In this document: positions 46,969 through 56,144 of the stretch, piece after piece
Layout of the letters: each line of letters begins with the position of its first letter
How positions within the stretch are numbered: position 1 is the stretch's first letter
Assembly: GCA_036496265.1 (NCBI GenBank)
Contig: DASXLL010000366.1
Coordinates: 6,541-70,540, forward strand
Source: CAYLLN01 sp036496265
GTDB lineage: Bacteria > Planctomycetota > Planctomycetia > Pirellulales > Pirellulaceae
Length of the DNA stretch: 64,000 nucleotides
Direction: 5' to 3'
Notes under the pieces: generated by a model
Database searches by the model: none
What the model was told of the DNA's origin: nothing
Seen by the model: the letters and a program-made list of their open reading frames with translations, nothing else
Translations under genes and position numbers: made by a program

Positions 46969-49206
46969 ATGAAAACGCCTTGTCGTTTGCTGGCCTTTGA
47001 TGTGCTGGAGCCACGGCGACTGCTCAACGTCGATTGGCGTAATCCCGTCGATTCGCTGGACGTCAACGCCAATGGTTCGATTGCCGCGGACGATGTCCTG
47101 CTGATCATCAATCGGTTAAATGCGAGGCACGACTCTTTGCTGCCCGCGAGCCACGATGCGGCCAGCGCCTATTACGACGTCGACGGCGATCAGCAAGTCA
47201 CGGCGGCGGACGTGCTGGACGTTATTAACGCCATCAACGCTGGGACCGAGGCGGAGCGTGTGCCGCTGGCCGGCGCAGATGGTCCGCGGAACCAGATTGC
47301 GGTGACGATCGGTCAGCCACAAGGCGTGCGCGTCTATCAGCTCCGGATCTCGGGTTCATTCGCCGCGGGAGCAGCCGCGACGGACCATTTGGCGATCTAT
47401 CTCTTCGATCCGACGCATCCCACGCAGACCTTGCTCGACCAAGGCCAGCCGGGCAGCCCGCTCTTTGAATTGACGCCCAGCGGCGCCAGTTATCCGGCGG
47501 ATTTTGTGCAATGGGATGGCAGCATCCTAACGATCGCCCTACCGAATTTTGTGGGGCACGATACGGGCTTGTTGCGGTTGCAAAGCGTGAGCAGCGCGAA
47601 CCATCCGGCGAATCAATTCGTCATCGTTCCGCTGTCGAATTCGGTCGATGCTGCCGCAACCTGGCCGCCCTTTGCGACGCAGAGCCTGACACTGACGGCA
47701 CATCTTTCGCCGGATTCGGATCCGGATGGAAATGGAGTGGTGCTAACGTCGACGATCACTGTCGAAGGGCAAACGGCCGCCGGCGCCGACGTTCAACTCA
47801 GCGAAAGTGGTGCATCGGCACTGACGACAACCGCAGATGCCCAAGGTCACTATCAGTTTTCGGTCGATGTCGCGGAGGGAACGCACGATTTCTCCGTTTC
47901 GGCCGCAGATACCTCGGGGCGGCAAGCCAGCGTGCCGCTGGAAGTGAAGCATGGCGATGTGATTCTGGACTGGAATGCGTCGCTGTTAACGGTCGTGCGC
48001 GATTGGACGACTCTTTCGAACGATCCTTATACCAATCGGGTTGTGACTTCTCCGCCACCTGTCGTGGCGCGGAATCTGGCGATGGTGCATGCGGCGATGT
48101 TCGACGCCGTGAACGCCGTCGAGCAGCTCTATCCGCAGTATCACGCAAATGTGACGGCGCCCACCGGAACCTCGGAGGTTGTCGCGGCTGCCGCGGCGGC
48201 ACAGCGTGTGGCCGCAACACTTTATTCAAAGATTGATGAACAAGCGATTTTCACCGCCGCACTGACCGAGGCCTTGAATTCGGTGCCCGATGGTCCGGCG
48301 AAGGATCAAGGCCTCGCGGTTGGCCAGCAAGTTGGCGATGCGATTATCGCCTGGCGGCTTGGCGACGGCGCTTCAACAACCGTCAATTACGTTCCGGGCA
48401 CCGCCCCTGGCCAGTGGCAGCGAACATTTCCCGATTATTACCCGCCACTTTTGCCGCAATGGCCCAGTGTCACGCCGTTTGCGATGACCAGCGGCAGCGA
48501 GTTCCGGCCGGCGCCGCCGCCGGCTCTCGACAGCGCCGAATATGCCGCGGCCGTCGATCAGGTGCAGCGGCTCGGCGGCTATACGAGCACCGAGCGAACG
48601 GATGATCAGACTGACATTGCCTTGTTTTGGGCGGACGGCGGCGGCACCTACACTCCGCCCGGTCACTGGAATCAAATTGCCGCCGATGTAGCGCTGGCGC
48701 AGCACACCTCGCTGATGCAAAACGCCCGGCTGTTCATGATGCTCGATGTCGCGCTGGCCGACGCCGGCATCGCCTGCTGGGACGCGAAATACGACTACAG
48801 CTTCTGGCGGCCGATCGATGCGATTCGCCAGGCCGATTTGGACGGCAACGACGCGACGACCCCGGACACGAGCTGGACTCCGCTGATCCGCACGCCGAAT
48901 TTTCCCAGCTACATGTCCGGCCACAGCACATTCAGCGCCGCAGCCGCAACGGTGCTCGACGACGTGTTTGGCACCAATGTGGAATTCACCAGCGTGTCCG
49001 ACGACCACACAGGATTTCGTGAACGCCCGTTGGCTCCTGATCAGGTTCTGACGCGGTCATTCAGCAGCTTCGACGAAGCCGCCGCCGAAGCGGGCCTGAG
49101 CCGCATTTATGGCGGAATTCATTATTCGTTTGACAATACCGCCGGTCAGGAAGTCGGCCGATCGGTCGGCCAACTCGTCGTCGCCAGTTTTCCGTTCCAG
49201 CCGTAA
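46969..49206 (+). CDS. Dockerin-bearing vanadium haloperoxidase/PAP2-like surface protein
   Basis: A 745-residue protein. The N-terminus LLAFDVLEPRRLLNVDWRN carries the LEPRRLL element common on planctomycete exported proteins. Residues 20-95 hold two dockerin-type calcium loops (DVNANGSIAADDVLLIINRL and DVDGDQQVTAADVLDVINAI). About 100-320 are beta-sandwich-like. From about 330 on it is a vanadium-dependent haloperoxidase / PAP2 fold, with motif 1 KYDYSFWRP, motif 2 PSYMSGHSTFSA (Ser-Gly-His), and motif 3 SRIYGGIHYSFD. Such enzymes oxidise halides or dephosphorylate; which applies here is unclear. A dockerin at the N-terminus suggests attachment to a cohesin or other surface partner. Confidence 0.85.
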   Translation: MKTPCRLLAFDVLEPRRLLNVDWRNPVDSLDVNANGSIAADDVLLIINRLNARHDSLLPASHDAASAYYDVDGDQQVTAADVLDVINAINAGTEAERVPLAGADGPRNQIAVTIGQPQGVRVYQLRISGSFAAGAAATDHLAIYLFDPTHPTQTLLDQGQPGSPLFELTPSGASYPADFVQWDGSILTIALPNFVGHDTGLLRLQSVSSANHPANQFVIVPLSNSVDAAATWPPFATQSLTLTAHLSPDSDPDGNGVVLTSTITVEGQTAAGADVQLSESGASALTTTADAQGHYQFSVDVAEGTHDFSVSAADTSGRQASVPLEVKHGDVILDWNASLLTVVRDWTTLSNDPYTNRVVTSPPPVVARNLAMVHAAMFDAVNAVEQLYPQYHANVTAPTGTSEVVAAAAAAQRVAATLYSKIDEQAIFTAALTEALNSVPDGPAKDQGLAVGQQVGDAIIAWRLGDGASTTVNYVPGTAPGQWQRTFPDYYPPLLPQWPSVTPFAMTSGSEFRPAPPPALDSAEYAAAVDQVQRLGGYTSTERTDDQTDIALFWADGGGTYTPPGHWNQIAADVALAQHTSLMQNARLFMMLDVALADAGIACWDAKYDYSFWRPIDAIRQADLDGNDATTPDTSWTPLIRTPNFPSYMSGHSTFSAAAATVLDDVFGTNVEFTSVSDDHTGFRERPLAPDQVLTRSFSSFDEAAAEAGLSRIYGGIHYSFDNTAGQEVGRSVGQLVVASFPFQP

Positions 49207-49346
49207 TTTCCGCGGGCGAGTCTGCACTCTCAATAGTGTCATTCGACGCGTTCCGCCGGTCTGCTTCCCCTGCAACGCCGCGCGCCGCAAAAGATTGAAC
49301 TATAATCACCACCATTCCAGCTTTAATACTCCTGCCGAACGCCGCC

Positions 49347-51371
49347 ATGCTCTCCCGCATCCTCACCGCATTCGCCGCCTTGATTCCCTTCCTCGCTCTC
49401 GCCGATGGCCCGGCTGACAACATAGCGGCCAACGTCCGCCGCATTCCAAAACTCGGCATCGAGGTTCCGGCAGACCGAAAGTCCAAGCTCGAAGCGGGTC
49501 TAAGGCAGTTTGACGACAAAATCACGGCGCTCAAATCAAAAAAAGACGCCAAGACGGCGGAATTGTTGCCTGATGTCGAGGTCTATTTCAAAGCGGTTCA
49601 CGACGCACTCGTGTATCAAGAATTCTTCGATCCCAAAGAGCTGGACGCGGCCGACAAAATCCTCGCGGCCGGAATCGAGCGAGCCGACCAGCTCGCTAAG
49701 GGCGAATCTCCCTGGGCCAGTGCCACCGGACTCGTCGTCCGCGGCTACATCTCCAAAATCGACGGCTCCGTGCAGCCGTATGGACTCGTTGTCCCCGAAA
49801 GCTACACGAACAAAGGCCCCGGTCACTTTCGCTGCGACCTCTGGTTTCACGGCCGCGGCGAAAACCTTAGCGAGCTAAATTTTATTAATAGTCACCCCGG
49901 CAATGTCCGCCAATACACGCCCGAAGACACGATCGTTCTGCATCCGTACGGCCGCTACTGCAACGCCAACAAGTTCGCGGGTGAGATCGACGTGCTGGAA
50001 GCTCTCGACTCGGTCAAAAAACGCTATCGCATCGACGACGACCGCGTGGCCGTTCGCGGCTTTTCGATGGGCGGCGCCTCAACCTGGCAATTCGCCGTTC
50101 ACTATGCCGACCGCTGGTTCGCCGCCAACCCGGGCGCGGGGTTCAGCGAAACGCCGCTGTTCCTCAAGGTCTTTCAACAGGAGGAAGTGAAGCCGACGTG
50201 GTGGGAGCAAAAGTTGTGGAACTGGTACGACTGCCCCGGCTGGTGCATCAACCTGCTGCAGTGCCCGACGATCGCCTACAGCGGCGACAAAGATCGCCAA
50301 AAACAGGCCGCGGATGTCATGGAAAAAGCCCTAGCCGAAGAAGGCATCGAATTGGCCCACATCCTAGGGCCGGATACCGCGCATGCGATTCATCCCAAGT
50401 CGAAAATCGAAATCGAACGCCGGATGAAGTCGCTGGCAAAAATCGGCCGCGACGATCTGCCGCTGGACCTCGAATTCGCGACCTACACGCTCCGCTACAA
50501 CCAAATGCACTGGCTCACGGTCGATGGCCTGGCCGAGCATTGGTCGCAGGCCCGCGTGACCGCCGCGATCGACACCGGCGAAGTCGCCATCGACGCCGAA
50601 AACGTCACGGATCTGTCACTGTCGTTCGAGGCGGGCCGTGCCCCGTTCGACCTGCAAGACAACGTTACGATTCTCATCAACGACGACGAAATCGACGTTC
50701 CCGGTCCCAAGAGCGATAAGTCGTGGAACGTCTCGCTGCACAACGTCCGCGGCAAGTGGCTGCCGAGCAAGCGCGACGGCGAGGCTCTCCGTAAGCGTCA
50801 TGGCCTCCAAGGCCCGATCGACGACGCCTTTCTCGACCGCTTCATCTTCGTCCGGCCGACGGGCGATGCCTGGAACGAGGCTGCCGGTAAGTGGTCTGCC
50901 GCCGAGCTCGACCGCGCGATCGAACATTGGCGGCGGCATTTCCGTGGCGTCGCGATCGTCAAGAACGACAACGATATCAAGGAAGAAGACATTCAATCGG
51001 CCAATCTCATCCTCTGGGGCGACCCCGGCAGCAACGCCATCCTGAAGCAAGTCGCCGGCAAGCTGCCAATCGAATGGAAACGCCAAGCCATCACCGTCGG
51101 CAATCGCAAATATCCGGCCGACAAGCACGCGCTAATCGCCGTCTATCCCAACCCGCTGAACCCGAGCCGCTACATCGTTCTCAACAGCAGCTTCACGTTC
51201 CGCGACTACGCCTATCTCAACAACGCCCGTCAGGTGCCGATGCTCCCCGACTGGGCCGTCGTCGATCTCACGACGCCGCCCAATTCCGTCTGGCCCGGCA
51301 AAATCGCCGACGCCGATTTCTTCGACGAACGCTGGCGGTTAAAAACCAGCGACGAACGCAAACAAAAATAA
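49347..51371 (+). CDS. Secreted alpha/beta-hydrolase (prolyl-oligopeptidase-like fold)
   Basis: A 674-residue exported protein. The signal peptide is LSRILTAFAALIPFLALADG. The alpha/beta-hydrolase core includes LWFHGRGENLSELNF (oxyanion region), the nucleophile elbow GFSMGGAS with Ser240, and a probable His in GPDTAHAIHPK near 347. The C-terminal half (about 385-674) adds beta-rich segments (VTILINDDEIDVPG, LILWGDPGSN, YIVLNSSFTFRDY) seen in planctomycete peptidase/esterase-like proteins. Substrate is unknown; peptides or esters of polysaccharides are both possible. A strong hairpin follows the stop. Confidence 0.75.
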   Translation: MLSRILTAFAALIPFLALADGPADNIAANVRRIPKLGIEVPADRKSKLEAGLRQFDDKITALKSKKDAKTAELLPDVEVYFKAVHDALVYQEFFDPKELDAADKILAAGIERADQLAKGESPWASATGLVVRGYISKIDGSVQPYGLVVPESYTNKGPGHFRCDLWFHGRGENLSELNFINSHPGNVRQYTPEDTIVLHPYGRYCNANKFAGEIDVLEALDSVKKRYRIDDDRVAVRGFSMGGASTWQFAVHYADRWFAANPGAGFSETPLFLKVFQQEEVKPTWWEQKLWNWYDCPGWCINLLQCPTIAYSGDKDRQKQAADVMEKALAEEGIELAHILGPDTAHAIHPKSKIEIERRMKSLAKIGRDDLPLDLEFATYTLRYNQMHWLTVDGLAEHWSQARVTAAIDTGEVAIDAENVTDLSLSFEAGRAPFDLQDNVTILINDDEIDVPGPKSDKSWNVSLHNVRGKWLPSKRDGEALRKRHGLQGPIDDAFLDRFIFVRPTGDAWNEAAGKWSAAELDRAIEHWRRHFRGVAIVKNDNDIKEEDIQSANLILWGDPGSNAILKQVAGKLPIEWKRQAITVGNRKYPADKHALIAVYPNPLNPSRYIVLNSSFTFRDYAYLNNARQVPMLPDWAVVDLTTPPNSVWPGKIADADFFDERWRLKTSDERKQK

Positions 51372-51387
51372 GTCTCCAACAACTCTA

Positions 51388-51413
51388 ATAGCCGGGAGCA
51401 AACCTGCTCCCGG
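51388..51413. repeat. AATAGCCGGGAGCAAAC palindrome between convergent genes
   Basis: CCGGGAGCA-AACC-TGCTCCCGG is a perfect 9-bp stem. It lies between convergent stops (51371 and 51437) and could end both transcripts, though no T-run is present. A sister copy is at 16679-16704 on the other strand. Confidence 0.65.
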
Positions 51414-51436
51414 AGAGCCGCCGATACGCAACGACT

Positions 51437-52279
51437 TTATCCAAGAACCTTTTTCCGTAGCTCACTCAGCAACTTAATCGCCCCGCCAATCTCCGCCTTT
51501 TGCCGTTCCGGCTCTTGTGGAATCTCGCGCTCGATCGTGAGCGGCCCGTCGTAGCCGATTTCTTTGAGCGTCCGCAGATAGTTTTCCATCCCGACATCGC
51601 CCTGGCCAAGCGCCACCTCCTGGCCCCATTCCTTGCCAGGATTTTTCGCCCAGTTGCCGTCCTTGCAATGCACGCTCTTCACGTACCGACCAACTTTTTT
51701 CAGCGCCGCGATCGGCTCGCCGGTTCCATAGAGGATCATGTTGGCCGGATCGAAGTTGATGAACAGATTCGTGCGGCCCACGTCTTGGATAAACGCCAAT
51801 AAGTCGTCCGCCGTCTCCTGTCCCGTTTCCAAATGCAGTCCCTGGCCGTGCTTCGCGCAGTGATCGCACACATCGCGAGCGACCGCCACGATGTCCTTAT
51901 ACAGCGGCAGCGAACGATCGTGCGGGACAAATCCGATGTGCAGGCCGACGGCCCTGCAGCCCAGCAGGTTGGCGAAATCGGCGATTTCCTTCAGCTCTTT
52001 CGTCCTCGCAGCCCGCGTTTCCGGCGGCACAAGGCCGACGGTCTGCGCGACCGTCGGGATATCTGCGTAGCTCTCGCCTTCAAAACCGCAGAAGACACAC
52101 GTCAACTTAATGCCATAGCCGGCCAGCCGCTTCAAAAACGCGTCGGCGTTGGCTTGCGTTCGCGTCGCCTGGTGCGGCGCGTGCAGTTGAATCGTCGGCA
52201 CACCCAGATCGTGCGCGACTTCGAGTTTCACGCCCAGACCCGCATCGATACTGGCAAATACGCCAATTGGCCACTTATC
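51437..52279 (-). CDS. Xylose isomerase-like TIM-barrel sugar epimerase
   Basis: A 280-residue protein of the sugar phosphate isomerase/epimerase family. I start at ATG 52279 (MDKWPIGVFASIDAGLGVKL), which has GAGG 7 nt upstream; the frame extends to 52321. Metal-site segments are LHLETGQE (Glu), INFDPANMILYG (Asp), VHCKDGNW (His/Asp) and LTIEREIP (Glu), the usual four ligands. TIM-barrel beta strands alternate with helices throughout. Substrate is not evident; relatives act on inositols, ketoses and related sugars. A single-gene transcript is likely. Confidence 0.85.
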   Translation of the reverse strand, partial: DKWPIGVFASIDAGLGVKLEVAHDLGVPTIQLHAPHQATRTQANADAFLKRLAGYGIKLTCVFCGFEGESYADIPTVAQTVGLVPPETRAARTKELKEIADFANLLGCRAVGLHIGFVPHDRSLPLYKDIVAVARDVCDHCAKHGQGLHLETGQETADDLLAFIQDVGRTNLFINFDPANMILYGTGEPIAALKKVGRYVKSVHCKDGNWAKNPGKEWGQEVALGQGDVGMENYLRTLKEIGYDGPLTIEREIPQEPERQKAEIGGAIKLLSELRKKVLG

Positions 52280-52378
52280 CATTGTTTCGCCTCGAACGAG
52301 AGAACAGAATTTCTCAGTCAAGGACGAAATGTAGCGCAGCCGGCGGCCAATCGCAAGTTGGCGATTGATGCAGGCAGC

Positions 52379-52819
52379 CTAGATGGCCAGCGCTTCGCTG
52401 TTTTCCGACCGCTTCAGCTTGGCAAAGAACGCTTCGATTTCTTCGCCGGTTTCCACGAAGTACTTGAGCAGATCGCGGCGCGACAGAATGCCAACGACCA
52501 TGCCGTTGCGGACCACGGGAATACGGCGAATGCGATGCACAATCAGCAAATTTGCGGCTGTTCCCAGCAGCGCATCTTCATCAATCGTGAACACGTCCCG
52601 CGTCATGTGCTCGCGAACCTTCGCCTCTTTCACGTGCGGGTCGTACAGCACTTCCAAGAGTTGAAACTGTGTAATGATGCCGCACAGCCGGCCGCGTTCA
52701 TCGATGACCGGAGCGCCGCTGATATTCCGCTCCAATAAGAGCCGGATCGCCTCTTCCACCGTCGCCTCCGGGCCAATGGAGAACACGCGGCTATTCATCG
52801 CATCTTTGACTTGGTACAT
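52379..52819 (-). CDS. Tandem CBS domain protein
   Basis: A 146-residue protein made of two CBS motifs (VKDAMNSRVFSIGPEATVEE, then VREHMTRDVFTIDEDALLGT) with the paired ends GAPVIDERGRLCGIITQF and RIPVVRNGMVVGILSRRDLL. CBS pairs bind adenosine nucleotides and regulate partner proteins; no partner domain is fused. Start at 52819 (MYQVKDAMNS). A small inverted repeat, CCTTTGC/GCAAAGG (52869-52890), lies upstream in the leader. Confidence 0.88.
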   Translation of the reverse strand: MYQVKDAMNSRVFSIGPEATVEEAIRLLLERNISGAPVIDERGRLCGIITQFQLLEVLYDPHVKEAKVREHMTRDVFTIDEDALLGTAANLLIVHRIRRIPVVRNGMVVGILSRRDLLKYFVETGEEIEAFFAKLKRSENSEALAI

Positions 52820-53033
52820 AACGAGGCTTTCGTTCAATCTTGGAGGCTGGAGTTTCGCGGCACAGTGCCCTTTGCGGCACAGTGCAAAGGTTGCTCGAAG
52901 ATGGCGATCAGGCAAGCTGCACGGCGGTTTTTATACGGCGTTAGCCCGCATAATCGGACCGATAGGAAAAGTCGATTCCCACGTAGCGAGCGGCGCTATT
53001 TCAGCAAGTGCCGATTGTTGCTTAGAAGGATCG

Positions 53034-53600
53034 CTATGCCCGCGATTGCTCAACGAGTTTGCGGAAGGCGGCGCGCAGGGACTTATGGAGATGTCGTGCG
53101 AAGTCTCGGCCAAGATGATGGCTAGAAATCAACTCGACGACGTCGGCCAGATCGCGGTGGGTGCGGCGGGGCGAGCCTAATCCGCAGGCCAGCTTGATCT
53201 CAATCAGCCTGGCCAGACTCAATACTGTCAGACCTTCGATTTCGACCGTCGCATGTAGTGAATCGGGCGAAGGCAGCAGCACCTCAGTATCTTTACCAGC
53301 CTTCTCGCCGCTGAGTAGGAATTGCACGGGCATCCCGGCCGGAGAGCGAAACTCGGCTCGTTCAGCGGACCACTGGTAACCGCAGGCCTCGAGCGCCTCA
53401 CGGACCTTTTGCTGGTCCTCGCGACGAATGAGCAGGTCGAGATCGACCGTATTGCGGCGATAACCATGCAGGCAGACCGCCACTCCGCCCACGATCGCAT
53501 GGGGAATCCCTACAGCTTCGAGCGCCGCCCGACAATCGACAGCCGTCGTCCAGAGCGACTGGTTTTCGAGCATCGTGTACGTGGTTTGGGCGGTTTCCAT
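53034..53600 (-). CDS. Nucleotidyltransferase-fold protein
   Basis: A 188-residue protein. Residues 30-58 (HAIVGGVAVCLHGYRRNTVD, then LDLLI) match the GG...D-D core of the polymerase-beta-like nucleotidyltransferase fold, as found in AbiEii/AbiGii-type and MNT-type proteins. HRDLADVVELI near the C-terminus is also typical. No HEPN or AbiEi-like partner is adjacent, so a toxin-antitoxin role is not supported here. Start at ATG 53600; a TTG lies three codons upstream. A dyad and TATAAT lie upstream. Confidence 0.7.
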   Translation of the reverse strand: METAQTTYTMLENQSLWTTAVDCRAALEAVGIPHAIVGGVAVCLHGYRRNTVDLDLLIRREDQQKVREALEACGYQWSAERAEFRSPAGMPVQFLLSGEKAGKDTEVLLPSPDSLHATVEIEGLTVLSLARLIEIKLACGLGSPRRTHRDLADVVELISSHHLGRDFARHLHKSLRAAFRKLVEQSRA

Positions 53601-53604
53601 GGCT

Positions 53605-53629
53605 GGCAAGACAGTCTTGCCTGATTATA
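53605..53629 (-). promoter_or_regulatory. TATAAT box and perfect dyad upstream of the nucleotidyltransferase gene
   Basis: On the minus strand TATAAT (53629-53624) is followed by GGCAAGAC-T-GTCTTGCC (53621-53605), an 8-bp perfect inverted repeat ending 4 nt before ATG 53600. It could be an operator or an RNA hairpin that hides the start. The -35 region is not obvious. Confidence 0.5.
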
Positions 53630-53658
53630 TCACGCGCAAGGAATCAGGCCGGATCGAC

Positions 53659-54456
53659 CTACGCCGCAACCCGGCCTTCCACCAGTCGCACCACGTGATC
53701 CGCTTGTTTCGCGATCGACTGGTCATGCGTGACCATGACGACCGTCAGACCATGGTCGCGGTTGAGTTGCTTGAGCAGCGTCAGGATTTCGCCGCCCGTT
53801 TTCTGGTCGAGGTTGCCCGTCGGCTCATCGGCCAACAGCAATTTCGGCTGGGCGATGAGAGCCCGAGCGATGGCGGTGCGCTGCATCTCGCCGCCGGAAA
53901 GCTCGCGCGGTTTGTGAGTCAGGCGATGATCGAGCTTGACCATGGCCAAAAGTTCTTTGGCCCGCTCGACGTGCGCTCGCTTGTGCCGCCAATATTTGAG
54001 CGCACCATACCGGATCATGATCGGCGCGAGAATATTTTCGAGCGTCGAAAGCTCCGGCAGCAAATGATAAAACTGAAAGATCATTCCGAAGTGCTCGTTG
54101 CGCAAATGATCGCGCGCACGCGCGCCAAGATTGTCGATCCGCTGGCCCTCGAAGCGAACTTCACCGTCGTCCGGGGCATCGAGCGTGCCCAGCAGATGCA
54201 GCAGTGTGCTCTTCCCGCAGCCGCTTTGGCCCACGACGGCTACAAAACCGCCGTCGCGGACCGAAAAATCGACCCCCTTCAGAACGGGCACCACCAGCTT
54301 GCCCTTGCGATAGCTCTTTTCAAGGCGACGAGCCGAAAGCAGCGGAGCTGCTGAATTCAAGGTTCTGGGCTCAAGGTTCAAAGTTGGCGCAGGTGCATTA
54401 ACCTTGAACTTTGAACCTTGAACTTTGAACTCGGCCTGTTCGATGACACTACTCAT
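53659..54456 (-). CDS. lolD: ABC transporter ATPase, LolD/MacB type
   Basis: A 265-residue ATPase. Walker A GQSGCGKST, signature LSGGEMQRTAIARAL, Walker B LLLADEPTGNLD and switch VMVTHD are all intact. The domain starts near residue 42 (LLSARRLEKSYRKGK). With the permease gene upstream on the strand (8-nt overlap) it would form a lipoprotein-release or MacB-like exporter. Residues about 8-34 (EFKVQGSKFKV and NLEPRTLN) are encoded by a heptamer array and are not conserved. A later start is possible, but I see no good one. Confidence 0.88.
   Translation of the reverse strand: MSSVIEQAEFKVQGSKFKVNAPAPTLNLEPRTLNSAAPLLSARRLEKSYRKGKLVVPVLKGVDFSVRDGGFVAVVGQSGCGKSTLLHLLGTLDAPDDGEVRFEGQRIDNLGARARDHLRNEHFGMIFQFYHLLPELSTLENILAPIMIRYGALKYWRHKRAHVERAKELLAMVKLDHRLTHKPRELSGGEMQRTAIARALIAQPKLLLADEPTGNLDQKTGGEILTLLKQLNRDHGLTVVMVTHDQSIAKQADHVVRLVEGRVAA
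54356..54431. repeat. CTTTGAA heptamer fold-back array in the lolD-like 5' end
   Basis: AAGGTTC/AAAGTT units (54356-54386) face CCTTGAA/CTTTGAA units (54401-54431). The array is translated in frame as the N-terminus of the ATPase gene and lies just after the permease stop in transcription order. Confidence 0.75.
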
Positions 54457-55996
54457 ATCTCAGCGCCTCCACCGGATGCAGCCGCGCCGCCCGCAGCGCT
54501 GGCAGCACACTAGCCAAAACAGCGATTAACACCGCTCCGAAAACCACTCCCGCGACGGCAATCGGCTCGACATCCGTCGGAATCCGCTCGAAGTAATAGA
54601 CGGTTGGGTCGAAAACTTCCTGGCCGGTCACAATCTCAATTAGCTTGGCGATGTCGTTGATGTAAAAAACAAACAACAGGCCACCAATCATCCCCGCGCC
54701 GCTCCCGACCAGGCCCAGCGAAAAACCGTAATTGAGAAAAATGCTCATCACACCGCGGCTGGGCGCGCCTAATGCCTTCAAGATGCCGATGTCGCGCGTT
54801 TTTTCAACCACGATCATGAAAAACGTCGCCAGAATGCCGAAGCCAGCGACGGCAATGATCAAAAACAGCAGGATGTTGAGCAGCGTCGTTTCCATCTGCA
54901 CCGCTGCCAGCAGCGGACCCTGCATGTCACGCCAGGTTTGAATGCGGTACGGATACGCGTCAATCGGAAAATGGGCCCGCAGCTTGTCGCGCACCGCATT
55001 GAGGTCGGTGCCCGGTTTCAGACGAAGCTGAACCGTCGTCACAGCATCCACGCCCGTCTGTGGATCGATCATGCCGCGAATTTCCTGCAGCCGTCGCAGC
55101 GGCACGAACGCAAACCCGCTGTCGTATTCACTCATTTTGCTTTCATAAAAATCGACGACCGTAAATTGATCGGTCCGCGCCGACGGTCGCGATCCGGCCG
55201 AGGCATACGTCACCTGCACATCATCGCCCGGCTGACAGATCAAGTGATCGTAAACTTTACCTTCCGAATTGCGCTGCCGGACGCTGCCGATGGCGATGCC
55301 GAGCACCATGCCAGTGAATTGTTCTTTTGCCGGATCGAAGACCGCGCCCTCGCCACCGGTCGTCGCGGTAGGATCGGAGGGAACACCGGTCGGGTCCTGT
55401 GGAATTCCAGCCTCGTGTCGCTTATCGGCAGCCGTTTTGGTAGTTTGCTCTTCGAGCAGTCGCTGCTGGGCCTCAAACTCGCGCTCGTACGCGACTCTCA
55501 TCCGGCGATATCGCCAGCCGCTTCCCTGCAACTTCTCGTGCTCCGCGTCGCCATATCCATCTTCCCGAAGCCGAAAGCTCAGCTGCTTGCGGTTTTCCGG
55601 ATGCAGCAAATATTGCCGAAAGTCGCTCACGTCGGCATACGTCGCTTCATCGACGCCGATCAGCGTAATCTGCCGCGTGCTGATTTGGCCGCGGAACATC
55701 ATTGTCAGCATCGCCGGCACATGCACCGCCGCCGTCGTGCCAACCAGATCGTCGCCCACCACGCGGCGAATCTCCGCCATGTGCCAGGCCGGATCGACGA
55801 GGCCGTCCATGCTGTGCGACTCGATAATCACATCCGACAGAATGCCATGCAGCCGCACGTGCATCTCACGCGTGAAACCGGCCATCACACTATTGACGAC
55901 GATGAGCGTCCCGACGCCGAGCGTCACGCTAATGATCGACGCCAAAGCGATGTAGCGCGTGCAAAGGTAGCGCCAGGAGAGAAGCAGTTTGTACAT
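54449..55996 (-). CDS. ABC transporter permease, LolC/LolE-like
   Basis: A 515-residue integral membrane protein. The first helix (YIALASIISVTLGVGTLIVV, then NSVMAGF) is followed by a long periplasmic MacB-like region (about 45-370). Three further helices come near the end (LLNILLFLIIAVAGFGILAT, LGLVGSGAGMIGGLLFVFYI, and VAGVVFGAVLIAVLASVLPA). It ends with RAARLHPVEALRYE, typical of FtsX-type permeases. Planctomycetes use such systems for lipoprotein release or for peptide export. The ATPase gene follows, overlapping by 8 nt. Confidence 0.88.
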   Translation of the reverse strand: MYKLLLSWRYLCTRYIALASIISVTLGVGTLIVVNSVMAGFTREMHVRLHGILSDVIIESHSMDGLVDPAWHMAEIRRVVGDDLVGTTAAVHVPAMLTMMFRGQISTRQITLIGVDEATYADVSDFRQYLLHPENRKQLSFRLREDGYGDAEHEKLQGSGWRYRRMRVAYEREFEAQQRLLEEQTTKTAADKRHEAGIPQDPTGVPSDPTATTGGEGAVFDPAKEQFTGMVLGIAIGSVRQRNSEGKVYDHLICQPGDDVQVTYASAGSRPSARTDQFTVVDFYESKMSEYDSGFAFVPLRRLQEIRGMIDPQTGVDAVTTVQLRLKPGTDLNAVRDKLRAHFPIDAYPYRIQTWRDMQGPLLAAVQMETTLLNILLFLIIAVAGFGILATFFMIVVEKTRDIGILKALGAPSRGVMSIFLNYGFSLGLVGSGAGMIGGLLFVFYINDIAKLIEIVTGQEVFDPTVYYFERIPTDVEPIAVAGVVFGAVLIAVLASVLPALRAARLHPVEALRYE

Positions 55997-56144
55997 AGCC
56001 AGCGGGCGATTTCAGGATTTCGGAAGGATTGCCGCAGCTTTGGCAGAGGCAAATAGCCCGCGAGTTATAGGGACCCAATCGCAAAATCAGAATCCCAAAT
56101 CTGCTAGCATCGCGAGTTCACTCAACGCGCATTATGCTGGTACG

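Noticed and set aside
54938..56056. 372-codon frame opposite the ABC permease
   Set aside because: Antisense shadow with His/Arg-rich composition and no motifs.
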